Assembly: GCF_013155125.1 (NCBI RefSeq)
Contig: NZ_CP053564.1
Span: 5,401,501-5,465,500, forward strand
DNA length: 64,000 nucleotides
Direction: 5' to 3'
DNA from: Pseudonocardia broussonetiae
GTDB taxonomy: Bacteria; Actinomycetota; Actinomycetes; Mycobacteriales; Pseudonocardiaceae
Position numbers and translations under genes: made by a program. This document shows, one piece after another, positions 42,822 through 50,958 of this stretch; the first letter of the stretch is position 1; each line of letters starts with the position of its first letter. The notes below the pieces were generated by a model. The model saw only the letters and a program-made list of their open reading frames with translations, was not told where the DNA came from and did no database searches.

Positions 42822-43796
42822 TCAGGCGCCGACCCGGATGACGACCTTGCCCACGACCGAGCCGGTCGCCAGCAGGCGCTGCGCCTCCTGGGTCTCCTCC
42901 CACGGGACGACGCGGTCGATCGTCGGGCGGAGGTCGGTGAGGTCGAGCGCGCGGACACCGGCGTACATCGCGGCCAGCTCGTCGGCGCTGCGGGTGCGGA
43001 AGGTGACCCCGCGCAGCGTGAGCCGCTTGAGCGAGAACGCCTCCAGGTCGGCGGTGACCTCGGTGCCCGCGACGCGGCCGACGTTGACGATCCGCCCCCG
43101 GACGGCCGTGGCGGCCACGATGTCCGGGAAGTAGGCGCCGCCGACGTGGTCGACGGTCAGGTCGACGCCGTTCCCGCCGGTGGCGGCCAGCACGTCGTCG
43201 GCGAAGCCGGAGCCGGTGCTGTGCAGCACGAGGTCGGCGCCCAGTCCGCGCAGGACGTCGTCGGCGCGGTCCGAGCGGGCCAGCGCGATGACGCGGGCCG
43301 CGCCGAGGCTGCGGGCGAGCTGCACGCCCTGCATCCCCATCCCGGAGGTGGCGCCGGTGACCAGCACCTGGTCACCGGGGGCGAACGCGCCCGCGGCGGT
43401 CAGGGCGTCGCACTCGGTGAGCAGGCCGACGACCGCGGCGGCCGCGTCCTCGTCGCTCCAGCCGTCCGGGACCGGCACCAGGCAGCGGGCGTCGACGACG
43501 ACCTGCTCCGCGAGGCCCCCGGCGGTCATCGTCATGACGCGGTCGCCGACGCGGACGTCGGTGACGCCGGCGCCGACCTCGAGCACCTCGCCGGCCGCGT
43601 CCAGGCCCGCCACCCACGCCGTCCCGTCGGCCGGCGGGGTGCCGTAGCCGCCCTCGGGCACGAACTGGTCGACGTAGTTGACCGAGCCCGCGCGGACGGC
43701 GATGCGGACGCTGCCGGGCGCGAGCGCCGGTTCGGGTGCCTCGCCGACGGCGAGCGTGGTGCCGGTGGTGTCGCGGTGGATCAGTACTGCCCTCAT
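42822..43796 (-). CDS. Quinone oxidoreductase-like MDR enzyme (zinc-free)
   Basis: A 324-residue NADPH-dependent oxidoreductase: VNYVDQFVPEGGY near the N-terminus, GLDAAGEVLEVGAGV, and cofactor motif VLVTGATSGMGMQGVQLARSLGA (parts: TGATSGMGMQG). No zinc ligands. Such enzymes reduce quinones or activated double bonds. ATG 43796 overlaps the upstream VOC stop (ATGA). Confidence 0.9.
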   Translation of the reverse strand: MRAVLIHRDTTGTTLAVGEAPEPALAPGSVRIAVRAGSVNYVDQFVPEGGYGTPPADGTAWVAGLDAAGEVLEVGAGVTDVRVGDRVMTMTAGGLAEQVVVDARCLVPVPDGWSDEDAAAAVVGLLTECDALTAAGAFAPGDQVLVTGATSGMGMQGVQLARSLGAARVIALARSDRADDVLRGLGADLVLHSTGSGFADDVLAATGGNGVDLTVDHVGGAYFPDIVAATAVRGRIVNVGRVAGTEVTADLEAFSLKRLTLRGVTFRTRSADELAAMYAGVRALDLTDLRPTIDRVVPWEETQEAQRLLATGSVVGKVVIRVGA

Positions 43797-44374
43797 GCGG
43801 GGGCTCCGTCCGTGTGGGTGGCGAGCTCGGCCCGCAGCGCCTCGACGGTCCGGACCGGGTCGGACCCGTCCCAGTCGACCGACGCGCGGGCGATGGCGTC
43901 GAACAGGGCGCGCTTCTCGGCGCCCCGCTCGGAGACCTCGATCATGGAGCCGTGGTGGGCCCCGCTCTCGAGGTAGGCGAAGCGGTCGTCCGGCCGGCCG
44001 CGGCCGGACTTCCCGGCCTGCATCTCGACGTAGCCGCGGGAGAGCGCGGTCGCCATGAGGTCGTCGAAGTGCTCGGTCCAGTAGGCGATGTGCTGCAGGC
44101 CGTGCCCGACGGTGTCGAGGAACGTGCGGAAGACCGACGGCACGTCGTCGTGCTGCTGGAGGAGCTCGATCTGCACGGGTCCCTGCTGCGCCAGCGCGAT
44201 GCTGACGCGCGGGCAGGGTGCGGGCCGGCCCCGGTAGGTGAAGTCGGTGACCGGGCTGTCCTCGATGTAGTAGAAGGGCCCGACTCCCGGGCCGTCGACC
44301 CAGTGCCGGATCGCGGCGTGGACGTCCGGGACGACGTAGCAGAGCTGGCGGATGGGTCCGAAGGCCGGATGCAC
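43793..44374 (-). CDS. VOC-superfamily protein (glyoxalase/epimerase-like)
   Basis: A 193-residue protein with paired beta-alpha-beta-beta-beta modules: RQLCYVVPDVHAAIRHW at the start, VQIELLQQ, HGLQHIAYWTEHFDDLMATAL and HHGSMIEVSE. Metal ligands are probably the His of GLQHIAYW and the Glu of SMIEV. Close in layout to methylmalonyl-CoA epimerase/glyoxalase proteins that occur in steroid and terpenoid catabolic clusters. Substrate unknown. Confidence 0.82.
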   Translation of the reverse strand: MHPAFGPIRQLCYVVPDVHAAIRHWVDGPGVGPFYYIEDSPVTDFTYRGRPAPCPRVSIALAQQGPVQIELLQQHDDVPSVFRTFLDTVGHGLQHIAYWTEHFDDLMATALSRGYVEMQAGKSGRGRPDDRFAYLESGAHHGSMIEVSERGAEKRALFDAIARASVDWDGSDPVRTVEALRAELATHTDGAPA

Positions 44375-44389
44375 GGTGGTCGCCGCCCG

Positions 44390-44803
44390 TCAGACGATCG
44401 GGCGGACGAGCCGCTGTGCGAGCTTCCACGACCCGGAAGGGTCGCGGCGGACCGTGTCGTGGAACTCCCCGACGCTGAACCGCCCCCCGGACCGGAAGGT
44501 GATCACCTTCGACCGGCAGGTCGCGGTGTCGGGGCCGGTCGCCGTCACGGTCACGGTGGACGTGTGGTGGCTCAGCGCGCGGCCGGTCATGCCCTCGAGC
44601 GTGGCGACCAGGGCGTCGCGGCCCTCCAGGCGCAGGACGCCCGGGTTCTCGTAGACGACGTCCTCGGTGAGGACGGCCGGGAAGCGCTGCGCGTACTCGC
44701 CGCTGTCGAACGCGTAGCTCACCTCGGCGACGAGGTGGTGCAGGGTGAGGACGTCGCGCTCGGAGAGCTGGGCGGCGTCGGGGTCGTGCACGGTCTGGCT
44801 CAT
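44390..44803 (-). CDS. SnoaL/NTF2-like protein
   Basis: A 137-residue cone-shaped NTF2 fold: LTLHHLVAEVSYAFDSGEYAQRF..., LTEDVVYENPG, HHTSTVTVT and SVGEFHDTVRRD. The family includes ring-hydroxylating dioxygenase beta subunits, cyclases and isomerases. No catalytic residues can be assigned. AGGAG nine bases before ATG 44803. First gene of the minus-strand operon and divergent from an oxidoreductase. Confidence 0.8.
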   Translation of the reverse strand: MSQTVHDPDAAQLSERDVLTLHHLVAEVSYAFDSGEYAQRFPAVLTEDVVYENPGVLRLEGRDALVATLEGMTGRALSHHTSTVTVTATGPDTATCRSKVITFRSGGRFSVGEFHDTVRRDPSGSWKLAQRLVRPIV

Positions 44804-44928
44804 GATGCGGATCTCCTGGACGCGGTGGCGAGCGGCGCTGCTCCCGCATCGGGCGGGGTGCCGTCCCTCACTCTCCCGACTCCCGCGACGGCGAGGAATG
44901 GTGCCGCCACCAACTCCGCCCCGCGGTC

Positions 44929-44946
44929 GTTGGAGCCGTCTCCAAC
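44929..44946. promoter_or_regulatory. Palindromic operator GTTGGA-N6-TCCAAC (copy 2)
   Basis: GTTGGAGCCGTCTCCAAC lies 25 bases before ATG 44971 and 126 bases before ATG 44803 in a divergent promoter. It has the same arms and spacing as the site at 34081-34098; here the arms extend to seven bases (GTTGGAG/CTCCAAC). Confidence 0.7.
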
Positions 44947-44970
44947 CCGTGACGGGCGAGGGTGAGCGGC

Positions 44971-45942
44971 ATGAGAGCTGCCATCTACCGCCGGACCGGT
45001 GCCGCCGCCGACGTCCTCGAGGTCGTCGACCTCCCCGTGCCCGCACCGGGCCCGGACGAGGTGCTGGTGCGGATCAGCGCGTCGGCGATCAACCCCACCG
45101 ACTGGAAGCAGCGCGCCGGCATCACGGGGGGCGATCCCGAGGACTTCCAGGTGCCCCACCACGACGGCGTCGGGCGGGTGGAGGCGGTCGGAGCGCAGGT
45201 CACGGGCCTGGCCGTCGGTCAGCGGGTGTGGCTGCACCTCGCCGCGTTCGGCAACCCGTACGGCACGGCAGCGGAGTACGCAGCGGTGCGCGCCGACCGG
45301 GCGGTCCCCCTGTCCGACGGGGCCTCCGACGACCTCGGGGCCTGCTTGGGCGTCCCGGCGCTCACCGCGGCGCACTGCCTCGGGGGCGACCCGGAGGCGC
45401 TGCGCGGGACGACGGTGCTGGTCGCGGGCGGGGCCGGCGCGGTCGGGCACTTCGCGATCGAGCTGGCCGCGCACGCGGGCGCCCGCGTCGTCACGACCGT
45501 CAGCTCGCCGGCGAAGGCCGAGCTGGCCCGGGCCGCGGGCGCGGACGTGGTGCTCGACTACACCTCCGGCGACGTCGCCGCGCGGGTCCTGGAGGCGGTC
45601 GGGCCCGTCGACCGGATCGTCGAGGTGGCGCTGGCCGCCAACGTCGGGCTCGACGTCGCGGTCGCGGCCCCGGGAGCGGTGATCTCGGTGTACGCCGTGG
45701 AGAAGGAGTCGCCGCGGCTGCCCGTCGCGCCCCTGGCCACGGCGAACGTGACGATCCGGTTCGTGCTGCTCTACACCGTCCCCGACGCCGCACGCGCGGC
45801 GGCGATCGCGTGGACGACCGCGGCGGTGGACGCCGGGGCGCTGACCCCGCTCCCGATCACCGCCTACGGCCTCGAGGACGTGGTGGCGGCGCAGCAGGCC
45901 GTCGAGTCCGGCGCGGTCGGCAAGGTCGTCCTGCGCCCGTAG
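44971..45942 (+). CDS. NADPH:quinone reductase-like MDR oxidoreductase
   Basis: A 323-residue zinc-free MDR enzyme: SAINPTDWKQRAG, HHDGVGRVEAVG, cofactor motif VLVAGGAGAVGHFAIELA and GKVVLRP at the end. ATG 44971 is used; GTG 44962 would add three residues. Divergent from the SnoaL-led operon and under the shared palindrome, so probably part of the same pathway. Confidence 0.9.
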   Translation: MRAAIYRRTGAAADVLEVVDLPVPAPGPDEVLVRISASAINPTDWKQRAGITGGDPEDFQVPHHDGVGRVEAVGAQVTGLAVGQRVWLHLAAFGNPYGTAAEYAAVRADRAVPLSDGASDDLGACLGVPALTAAHCLGGDPEALRGTTVLVAGGAGAVGHFAIELAAHAGARVVTTVSSPAKAELARAAGADVVLDYTSGDVAARVLEAVGPVDRIVEVALAANVGLDVAVAAPGAVISVYAVEKESPRLPVAPLATANVTIRFVLLYTVPDAARAAAIAWTTAAVDAGALTPLPITAYGLEDVVAAQQAVESGAVGKVVLRP

Positions 45943-46050
45943 CGCGCGGAACATCCCTCGGCCGAGGTGGAACGCCCGGCGGCCCGGGTACTCTCGCCGC
46001 GTGCGACACACGGCCTCGGTGCAGACCTCCTCGACCCGGACCCCGACCCG

Positions 46051-46998
46051 ATGAGCGGGCTCTTCGCGCTCCTCGACGACGTCGCCGCGCTCGTCCGGCT
46101 CACCGCGGCGTCGCTCGACGACATCGCGGGCGCGGCCGGGCGCGCGGGGGTCAAGGCGGCGGGTGTCGTCGTCGACGACGCGGCGGTGACCCCGCGCTAC
46201 GTGCAGGGCCTGGAGCCCAAGCGCGAGCTGTCGATCATCGGGCGGATCGCCAAGGGCTCGCTGCGCAACAAGCTGCTGTTCATCCTCCCGGCCGCGCTGC
46301 TGCTGAGCCAGTTCGCGCCCTGGGCCCTCACCCCGATCCTCATGCTGGGCGGCACGTACCTCTGCTACGAGGGCGCGGAGAAGATCTGGGAGCTGGTCGC
46401 CGGGCACCACCCGTCACCGGAGGAGACGCAGGAGTCGAAGGAGGCCGAACCCGCCGACCACGAGAAGAAGGTCGTCTCGGGCGCCGTGCGGACCGACTTC
46501 ATCCTGTCCGCGGAGATCATGGTCATCGCGCTCAACGAGGTCGCGGCGGAGGGCCTGCTGTCGCGGGCGATCATCCTGCTGGTGGTGGCCATCGCCATCA
46601 CGGTGCTCGTCTACGGCGTGGTCGCCCTGATCGTCAAGATGGACGACGCCGGCCTCGTGCTGGCGCAGCGCGACTCCGCGGCCGTGGCCGCGCTGGGCCG
46701 CGGCCTGGTCCGGGCGATGCCGATCGTGCTCTCCGTGCTGTCCACCGTGGGCATCGCGGCGATGCTCTGGGTCGGCGGGCACATCCTGCTCGTCGGCATC
46801 GACGAGCTCGGGTTCCACCCGATCTACGAGTTCGTGCACCACGTCGAGGTGCTCGTGCACGACGCCACCGGCCCGCTCGGCGGCTTCCTCGGCTGGCTCA
46901 CCAACACCGTCTTCTCCGCGATCCTCGGGCTGATCGTCGGCGCGGTGGTCGTGGCGGTCCTGCACCTGCTGCCCAAGCGCAAGGCCGCCGCGCACTGA
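46051..46998 (+). CDS. DUF808 (YedI-like) membrane protein
   Basis: A 315-residue inner-membrane protein. MSGLFALLDDVAAL at the start, DDIAGAAGRAGVKAAGVVVDDAAVTPRYV, LMLGGTYLCYEGAEK and RTDFILSAEIMVIALNEV are diagnostic of DUF808. Several membrane helices follow. Function unknown. ATG 46051 was chosen over ATG 45967 because family members start with M(A/S)GLFALLDD. Confidence 0.92.
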   Translation: MSGLFALLDDVAALVRLTAASLDDIAGAAGRAGVKAAGVVVDDAAVTPRYVQGLEPKRELSIIGRIAKGSLRNKLLFILPAALLLSQFAPWALTPILMLGGTYLCYEGAEKIWELVAGHHPSPEETQESKEAEPADHEKKVVSGAVRTDFILSAEIMVIALNEVAAEGLLSRAIILLVVAIAITVLVYGVVALIVKMDDAGLVLAQRDSAAVAALGRGLVRAMPIVLSVLSTVGIAAMLWVGGHILLVGIDELGFHPIYEFVHHVEVLVHDATGPLGGFLGWLTNTVFSAILGLIVGAVVVAVLHLLPKRKAAAH

Positions 46999-47000
46999 TC

Positions 47001-47036
47001 CCCACCGCCCCGACCCTCACCGCCCCGACCCTCACC
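47001..47036. repeat. 15-bp tandem repeat between convergent genes
   Basis: CTCACCGCCCCGACC with period 15 occurs 2.4 times immediately after the DUF808 stop and reaches the stop codon of the convergent LLM gene. Confidence 0.6.
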
Positions 47037-48150
47037 GCACGGCGTCTCCGGCCCCCTGCCGACCGGTGATCGCCGCGCGGGCCGGGGCGTCGTCGTCGGA
47101 CTGCACGAGGCGGGCGAGCTCGCGCAGCGTCTCGCGGTCCCCGTCGTCGCGCACCGAGATCGAGAACTCGACGTCGGTGACCACCGACCGGAAGCGGTCG
47201 AGCAGCCGGGCGCCGATCTCGTCGTAGGTGCCGATGACGGCGAACAGGTCGAGGACGTCGTCGTCGATCAGGACGGGCAGCTCCTCCCACCGCTGGGCCT
47301 TGGAGAGGTGCTTGGCCTCGTCGGCGAGGTCGCCGAGGCCGAGGTGCGCGAAGGCGGCGCGGTAGCCCGGCGTGGAGGCGTAGAACGCGATCCGCGCCCG
47401 CGCGTCGCGCACCTTCGGGACCAGCTCCTCCTGCGTCCGCGCCGAGGCGACCAGCGGCTTCATGCACACCCGGAACTCGTCGAGCGGACGCCCGGACCGG
47501 GCCGCACCGTGCCGGACGGCGGGCAGCATGACCTCCGCGATGTAGGACGGCGTGCAGACCGGGTGCGGCCGGACGCCGTCGGCGACCTCGCCGGCCACCG
47601 CGCACATGTTCGGGTTGATCGCGGCGAGGTGGACCGGGATGCCGGGGTGCTCGATCGGCCCGGCGTCGAACAGCGGGACCATGAGGTCGAGCGTGTAGTG
47701 CTCGCCGCGGACGTCGAGCGGGGTGCCGTTCTGCCAGCAGTCCCACACCGCGCGCACGGCCTGCACGTACTCCCGCATCCACGGGCCGGGCGGCGACCAC
47801 GGCACGCCGTAGCGGCGCTGGATGTGGCCGCGGACCTGGGTGCCCATCCCGAGCGTGAACCGGCCGCGCGACAGCTTCTGCAGCGTCCACGCCTGCATCG
47901 CCATGACCGTGGGGCTGCGGGGGAAGGCGATCGTGACGGCCGTGCCGAGCCGCAGCCGCTCGGTCGTGGTGGCCGCCAGCGCGAGCAGCGTGAACGGGTC
48001 GTCCTTGGTCTCCTCGACGACGAGCCCGCCGTACCCGACCTCCTCGAGCAGGGCGGCCCCGGCCGCGACGGAGTGGATGTCGAGCGGGATCTCGGGGGCG
48101 CGCAGACCGGGGTCCACCTTGCCCAGGGGCAGCAGGGTCTCGAGACGCAC
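47032..48150 (-). CDS. LLM-class F420-dependent oxidoreductase
   Basis: A 372-residue luciferase-like TIM-barrel enzyme. ALLEEVGYGGLVVEETKDDPF, TERLRLGTAVTIAFPRSPTVMAMQAWTL and FTLGMGTQVRGHIQRRYG resemble F420-dependent oxidoreductases of the MSMEG_2256/TIGR03617 kind. F420 rather than FMN is inferred from the family. GTG 48150 has AAGGAG six bases upstream. Confidence 0.88.
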   Translation of the reverse strand: MRLETLLPLGKVDPGLRAPEIPLDIHSVAAGAALLEEVGYGGLVVEETKDDPFTLLALAATTTERLRLGTAVTIAFPRSPTVMAMQAWTLQKLSRGRFTLGMGTQVRGHIQRRYGVPWSPPGPWMREYVQAVRAVWDCWQNGTPLDVRGEHYTLDLMVPLFDAGPIEHPGIPVHLAAINPNMCAVAGEVADGVRPHPVCTPSYIAEVMLPAVRHGAARSGRPLDEFRVCMKPLVASARTQEELVPKVRDARARIAFYASTPGYRAAFAHLGLGDLADEAKHLSKAQRWEELPVLIDDDVLDLFAVIGTYDEIGARLLDRFRSVVTDVEFSISVRDDGDRETLRELARLVQSDDDAPARAAITGRQGAGDAVR

Positions 48151-48252
48151 GGGGAACTCCTTCACGACGCTGGTCCGGCGACCTGCCGACCGTACGGGTC
48201 GCGCGCCACCCCCGTCTGCGTCCGCGAGCACCTATGATCGCGACGACGGACC

Positions 48253-48266
48253 GTCGATTGTCGACA
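48253..48266. promoter_or_regulatory. Palindrome before the SnoaL-type gene
   Basis: GTCGATTGTCGACA holds TGTCGACA (48259-48266) and GTCGA-TTG-TCGAC (48253-48265). A GntR/FadR-like operator shape, 31 bases before ATG 48297, in the divergent gap with the LLM gene. Confidence 0.35.
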
Positions 48267-48296
48267 GCTCTCCGCCCTGGAAGGGACGCCCCCACC

Positions 48297-48719
48297 ATGC
48301 TGACCCCCGAGATCATCGCCGCCCGCGAGCAGGTGCTCGCCGCCCACCTCGACGGCGAGAGCGCCAAGGACGTCGACGCCGTCCTCGCGACCTTCGGCGG
48401 CGAGCCCGCCTACGACCTCGTCAGCGCGGGCAAGACCGTCCGGGGCAGCGACGACGTGCGGAAGTTCCTGCAGACCTTCTTCGACTCGATGGGGCCCAAC
48501 ACCCACATCGGCGAGGCGTTCTACCACGGCGACGACGCCACGGCCGTCGAGGTGCTGACCGTCTTCCCCGACGGGTTCGACGGGCAGCAGACGGGCCAGG
48601 TCGTCGAGGTCCGCTCGATGGGCGTCTTCCTGTTCGACGGGGCCGAGATGCACACCGAGAAGCTGTACGCCGACGTGACGCCGCTGGTCCCGTTCATGCC
48701 CTGGCTGCTCGACGACTGA
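48297..48719 (+). CDS. SnoaL/NTF2-like protein
   Basis: A 140-residue NTF2-fold protein: IIAAREQVLAAHLDGESAKDVDAVLATF, VRGSDDVRKFLQTFFDSMG and VEVRSMGVFLFDGAEMHTEKLYAD (quoted in parts). Polyketide-cyclase-like family without identifiable catalytic residues. ATG 48297 preferred over the upstream in-frame codon at 48234 because of GGAAGGGA upstream and alignment with the usual N-terminus. Confidence 0.82.
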   Translation: MLTPEIIAAREQVLAAHLDGESAKDVDAVLATFGGEPAYDLVSAGKTVRGSDDVRKFLQTFFDSMGPNTHIGEAFYHGDDATAVEVLTVFPDGFDGQQTGQVVEVRSMGVFLFDGAEMHTEKLYADVTPLVPFMPWLLDD

Positions 48720-48732
48720 GCCCGGCCGCCGC

Positions 48733-49368
48733 TCAGGCGTCCAGCCGGCGGCGCACCTCGTCCCCCGCACCCTGCACGGCGTCCAGCGCCACCGCACGCC
48801 CTGTGGACAGCAGCAGGAGATCACCCGCCGGTCCGCTGACCTCGTGGCCACCGTGGCCGGCCGACCAGTCCGCGTCGGTGGCCCGGAACCGGATCCCGGC
48901 GAACCGCTCCGGCGTCCCGTAGGTCGAGGTGGACCAGACGTGGGTCAGGGCGCCGAGGACGGGGCGCAGCGGCATCACGAGCTCCCGGCCCAGCGGACGC
49001 GCGACGTCCTGACCGTGCACCAGGACGTCGACCAGCGGGTCCCACACTGTCGTGCCCGGCGGGCGGCGCGGCGACGCGGCGGTCTCCCGCAGCTGCCCGA
49101 CCAGCTCCTCCGGCGCGTACCGGGCTGCCCGCTCCCGGGCGGACCCGGCGATGAGCCGGTCGAGGTCGCCCCGGGCCCGCACGAGCCCGACGACCGCACT
49201 GCGCAGCGACAGGCGCGTCACCCAGGTCATGTGGGCCACGACGTCGTGCACCGTCCACCCCGCGCACAGCGACGCCCGCTCCCACTCGCCGGGGCCCAGC
49301 CCGTCGAGCAGGTCGGCGACGGCGAGCCGTTCGATCCGGGTGGCCGGCAGGGCCTCGTCCACGTCCAC
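48733..49368 (-). CDS. Maleylpyruvate isomerase N-terminal-domain (mycothiol-type) protein
   Basis: A 211-residue DinB-like four-helix protein of the actinobacterial maleylpyruvate isomerase/mycothiol-dependent family. Features: W of GPGEWERASLCAGWTVHDVVAHMTW with the metal His, the DVLVHGQDVARPLG segment with a second His, and the FRATDADWSAGHGGHEVSGPAGDLLLLSTGR C-terminal SCP2-like part. GGAGGAG before GTG 49368. Substrate unknown. Confidence 0.85.
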   Translation of the reverse strand: MDVDEALPATRIERLAVADLLDGLGPGEWERASLCAGWTVHDVVAHMTWVTRLSLRSAVVGLVRARGDLDRLIAGSARERAARYAPEELVGQLRETAASPRRPPGTTVWDPLVDVLVHGQDVARPLGRELVMPLRPVLGALTHVWSTSTYGTPERFAGIRFRATDADWSAGHGGHEVSGPAGDLLLLSTGRAVALDAVQGAGDEVRRRLDA

Positions 49369-49456
49369 GGGACCACCCTCTCCTCCCCCGCGGTGCGTCG
49401 TCCACCGGCCGCGCCGGTGCTGTAGACCGGAGGCAGCACCCACGGGAGGAACACGC

Positions 49457-49798
49457 ATGGGCACGTTCCAGAACCTGGCGGCCGCGGCGAACGCGGTCGT
49501 CCGGCCGCTCGTCCTCTCGCCCCGGTGGGGCCGGCTGCTCGGGGGGTCGATGACGGTGGTGACCTACACCGGTCGCCGGTCGGGCCGCACGTTCTCCCTC
49601 CCCGTCGCCTACCGGCGCGACGGCGACGACGTGACGATCCGGGTCGAGTTCCCCGACAGGAAGAGCTGGTGGCGCGGCTTCACCGGCGAGGGCGGGCCGC
49701 TCGCGGTCCGACTCGGGGGCGTCGAGCGAACGGGTCACGGCGTCGCCCGCCGCGCCGGCCGGCGCGTCGTCGTGGCGGTGCGCCTCGACCCGGTCTGA
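49457..49798 (+). CDS. DDN-type nitroreductase-family protein (F420-linked split barrel)
   Basis: A short 113-residue split-barrel protein: MTVVTYTGRRSGRTFSLPVAYRRDGD and VRVEFPDRKSWWRGFTG (quoted in part) match deazaflavin-dependent nitroreductase-like proteins (family DUF385). GGGAGGA precedes ATG 49457. Probably F420-dependent or a menaquinone reductase-like protein; function not known. Confidence 0.8.
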   Translation: MGTFQNLAAAANAVVRPLVLSPRWGRLLGGSMTVVTYTGRRSGRTFSLPVAYRRDGDDVTIRVEFPDRKSWWRGFTGEGGPLAVRLGGVERTGHGVARRAGRRVVVAVRLDPV

Positions 49799-49836
49799 CG
49801 CGGATGGGCGCCGCGCGCCGCGGGTACGTCGCCACC

Positions 49837-50043
49837 ATGACCTCCGACGACACGAACCCGCAGGAGCGCACCGACGACGGGCGGCGCGCCGCCGCCGAGC
49901 AGCAGCACGCCTCGCCGCCGTCCGCCCGGCCCGACGACCTGGCCGCGGGCGTCGAGCCGATGGCCGAGGTGCCGGGCGGGCCGCAGGTCGACGTCCCCGC
50001 CGCGCAGGGCCACCAGCCGGCGGTGGACGACGACGACCGCTGA
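49837..50043 (+). CDS. Small hydrophilic hypothetical protein
   Basis: Sixty-eight residues, rich in Asp, Gln, Ala and Pro, without membrane segments or recognised motifs; likely disordered. ATG 49837 is used; ATG 49804 would add eleven residues. It follows the DDN-like gene on the same strand after 38 bases. No family recognised. Confidence 0.5.
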   Translation: MTSDDTNPQERTDDGRRAAAEQQHASPPSARPDDLAAGVEPMAEVPGGPQVDVPAAQGHQPAVDDDDR

Positions 50044-50069
50044 CCGTCCGGAGCCCCTTGACCCCGTCG

Positions 50070-50107
50070 GCTAATGCCATTAGCTTCATGGCTACACACA
50101 TTAGCCA
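50070..50107. promoter_or_regulatory. Double palindromic operator before hydrolase-tetR operon
   Basis: Site 1 is GCTAATGCCATTAGC (50070-50084), a perfect 15-bp palindrome around a central C. Site 2 has arms TGGCTA (50089-50094) and TAGCCA (50102-50107). Both share the TTAGC half-site. They lie just before ATG 50116; the TetR encoded by the second gene of the operon is the likely ligand. Confidence 0.75.
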
Positions 50108-50115
50108 AGGGGTGC

Positions 50116-50958
50116 ATGGACATGACGGAGTTCCTGGAGCACGACGGCGGCCGGCTCGCCTACGACGTGATCGGTGAGGGGCCGCTGGTCGTCCTGGCCC
50201 ACGGCATGGGCGACAACCGCGGCGCCTTCGGCGAGATGGCGGCCGCGCTCGCGGGCGCCGGGTACCGCGTCGCGTCGGTCGACCAGCGCGGGCACGGCGC
50301 GTCGAGCACCGGGTGGGCGTCCTACACCCGCACCGACTCCGCGGCCGACCTGCTCGCCGTGGTGCGGCACCTCGGTGGCCCCGCCGTGCTGGTGGGCCAC
50401 TCCTTCGCCGGCGGCGCCGCCACCATCGCCGCGGCGCAGGAGCCCGGCCTGGTCGACGCCGTCGTCGGCATCAGCCCCTTCACCCGTGCGCAGAAGATCG
50501 ACGTGCGCGGCCTCGTCACCGACGCGCGGTACCGCACCGGCATGGCCCTGCTCGTCGGCGCCGGCCTGTTCCGCAGCGTCGGGCTGTGGATGCGCTACCT
50601 CGACCACGCCTACCCCGGGGCCCGGCCCGCCGGGGTCGCCGAGCACCTGGCCGCGGTCGAGGACGACCTGCGCAGGCCCGGCCGGATGGCGGTGGTCGCC
50701 GCGATGGGCACCTCGGCGCCCACCGACGCCGGCGCCCAGCTCGGCGCCGTCCGGTGCCCCACCCTGATCATCGAAGGCTCGCTGGACCCCGACTGGACCG
50801 ACGCGCGCGCCGAGGGCGAGGGCGTCGTGGCGGCCATGGCGCCCGGGCTGGGCCGGGTCGAGGTCGTCGACGGGGCCGGTCACTACCCGCACGTGCAGTT
50901 CCCGGCCGAGGTGGTGGCGGCCGTCCTGTCGTTCCTCCGGGCCGACGCCCGTGGGTAG
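50116..50958 (+). CDS. Alpha/beta-fold hydrolase
   Basis: A 280-residue hydrolase: oxyanion HGMGDN, nucleophile Ser in VLVGHSFAGGAA, acid in the IEGSLDPDWTDA segment and base His in GAGHYPHVQ. AAGGGG precedes ATG 50116 (ATG 50122 is also possible). Downstream tetR overlaps by eight bases. Ester or lactone hydrolysis is likely; the substrate may be the TetR effector (inference). Confidence 0.88.
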   Translation: MDMTEFLEHDGGRLAYDVIGEGPLVVLAHGMGDNRGAFGEMAAALAGAGYRVASVDQRGHGASSTGWASYTRTDSAADLLAVVRHLGGPAVLVGHSFAGGAATIAAAQEPGLVDAVVGISPFTRAQKIDVRGLVTDARYRTGMALLVGAGLFRSVGLWMRYLDHAYPGARPAGVAEHLAAVEDDLRRPGRMAVVAAMGTSAPTDAGAQLGAVRCPTLIIEGSLDPDWTDARAEGEGVVAAMAPGLGRVEVVDGAGHYPHVQFPAEVVAAVLSFLRADARG

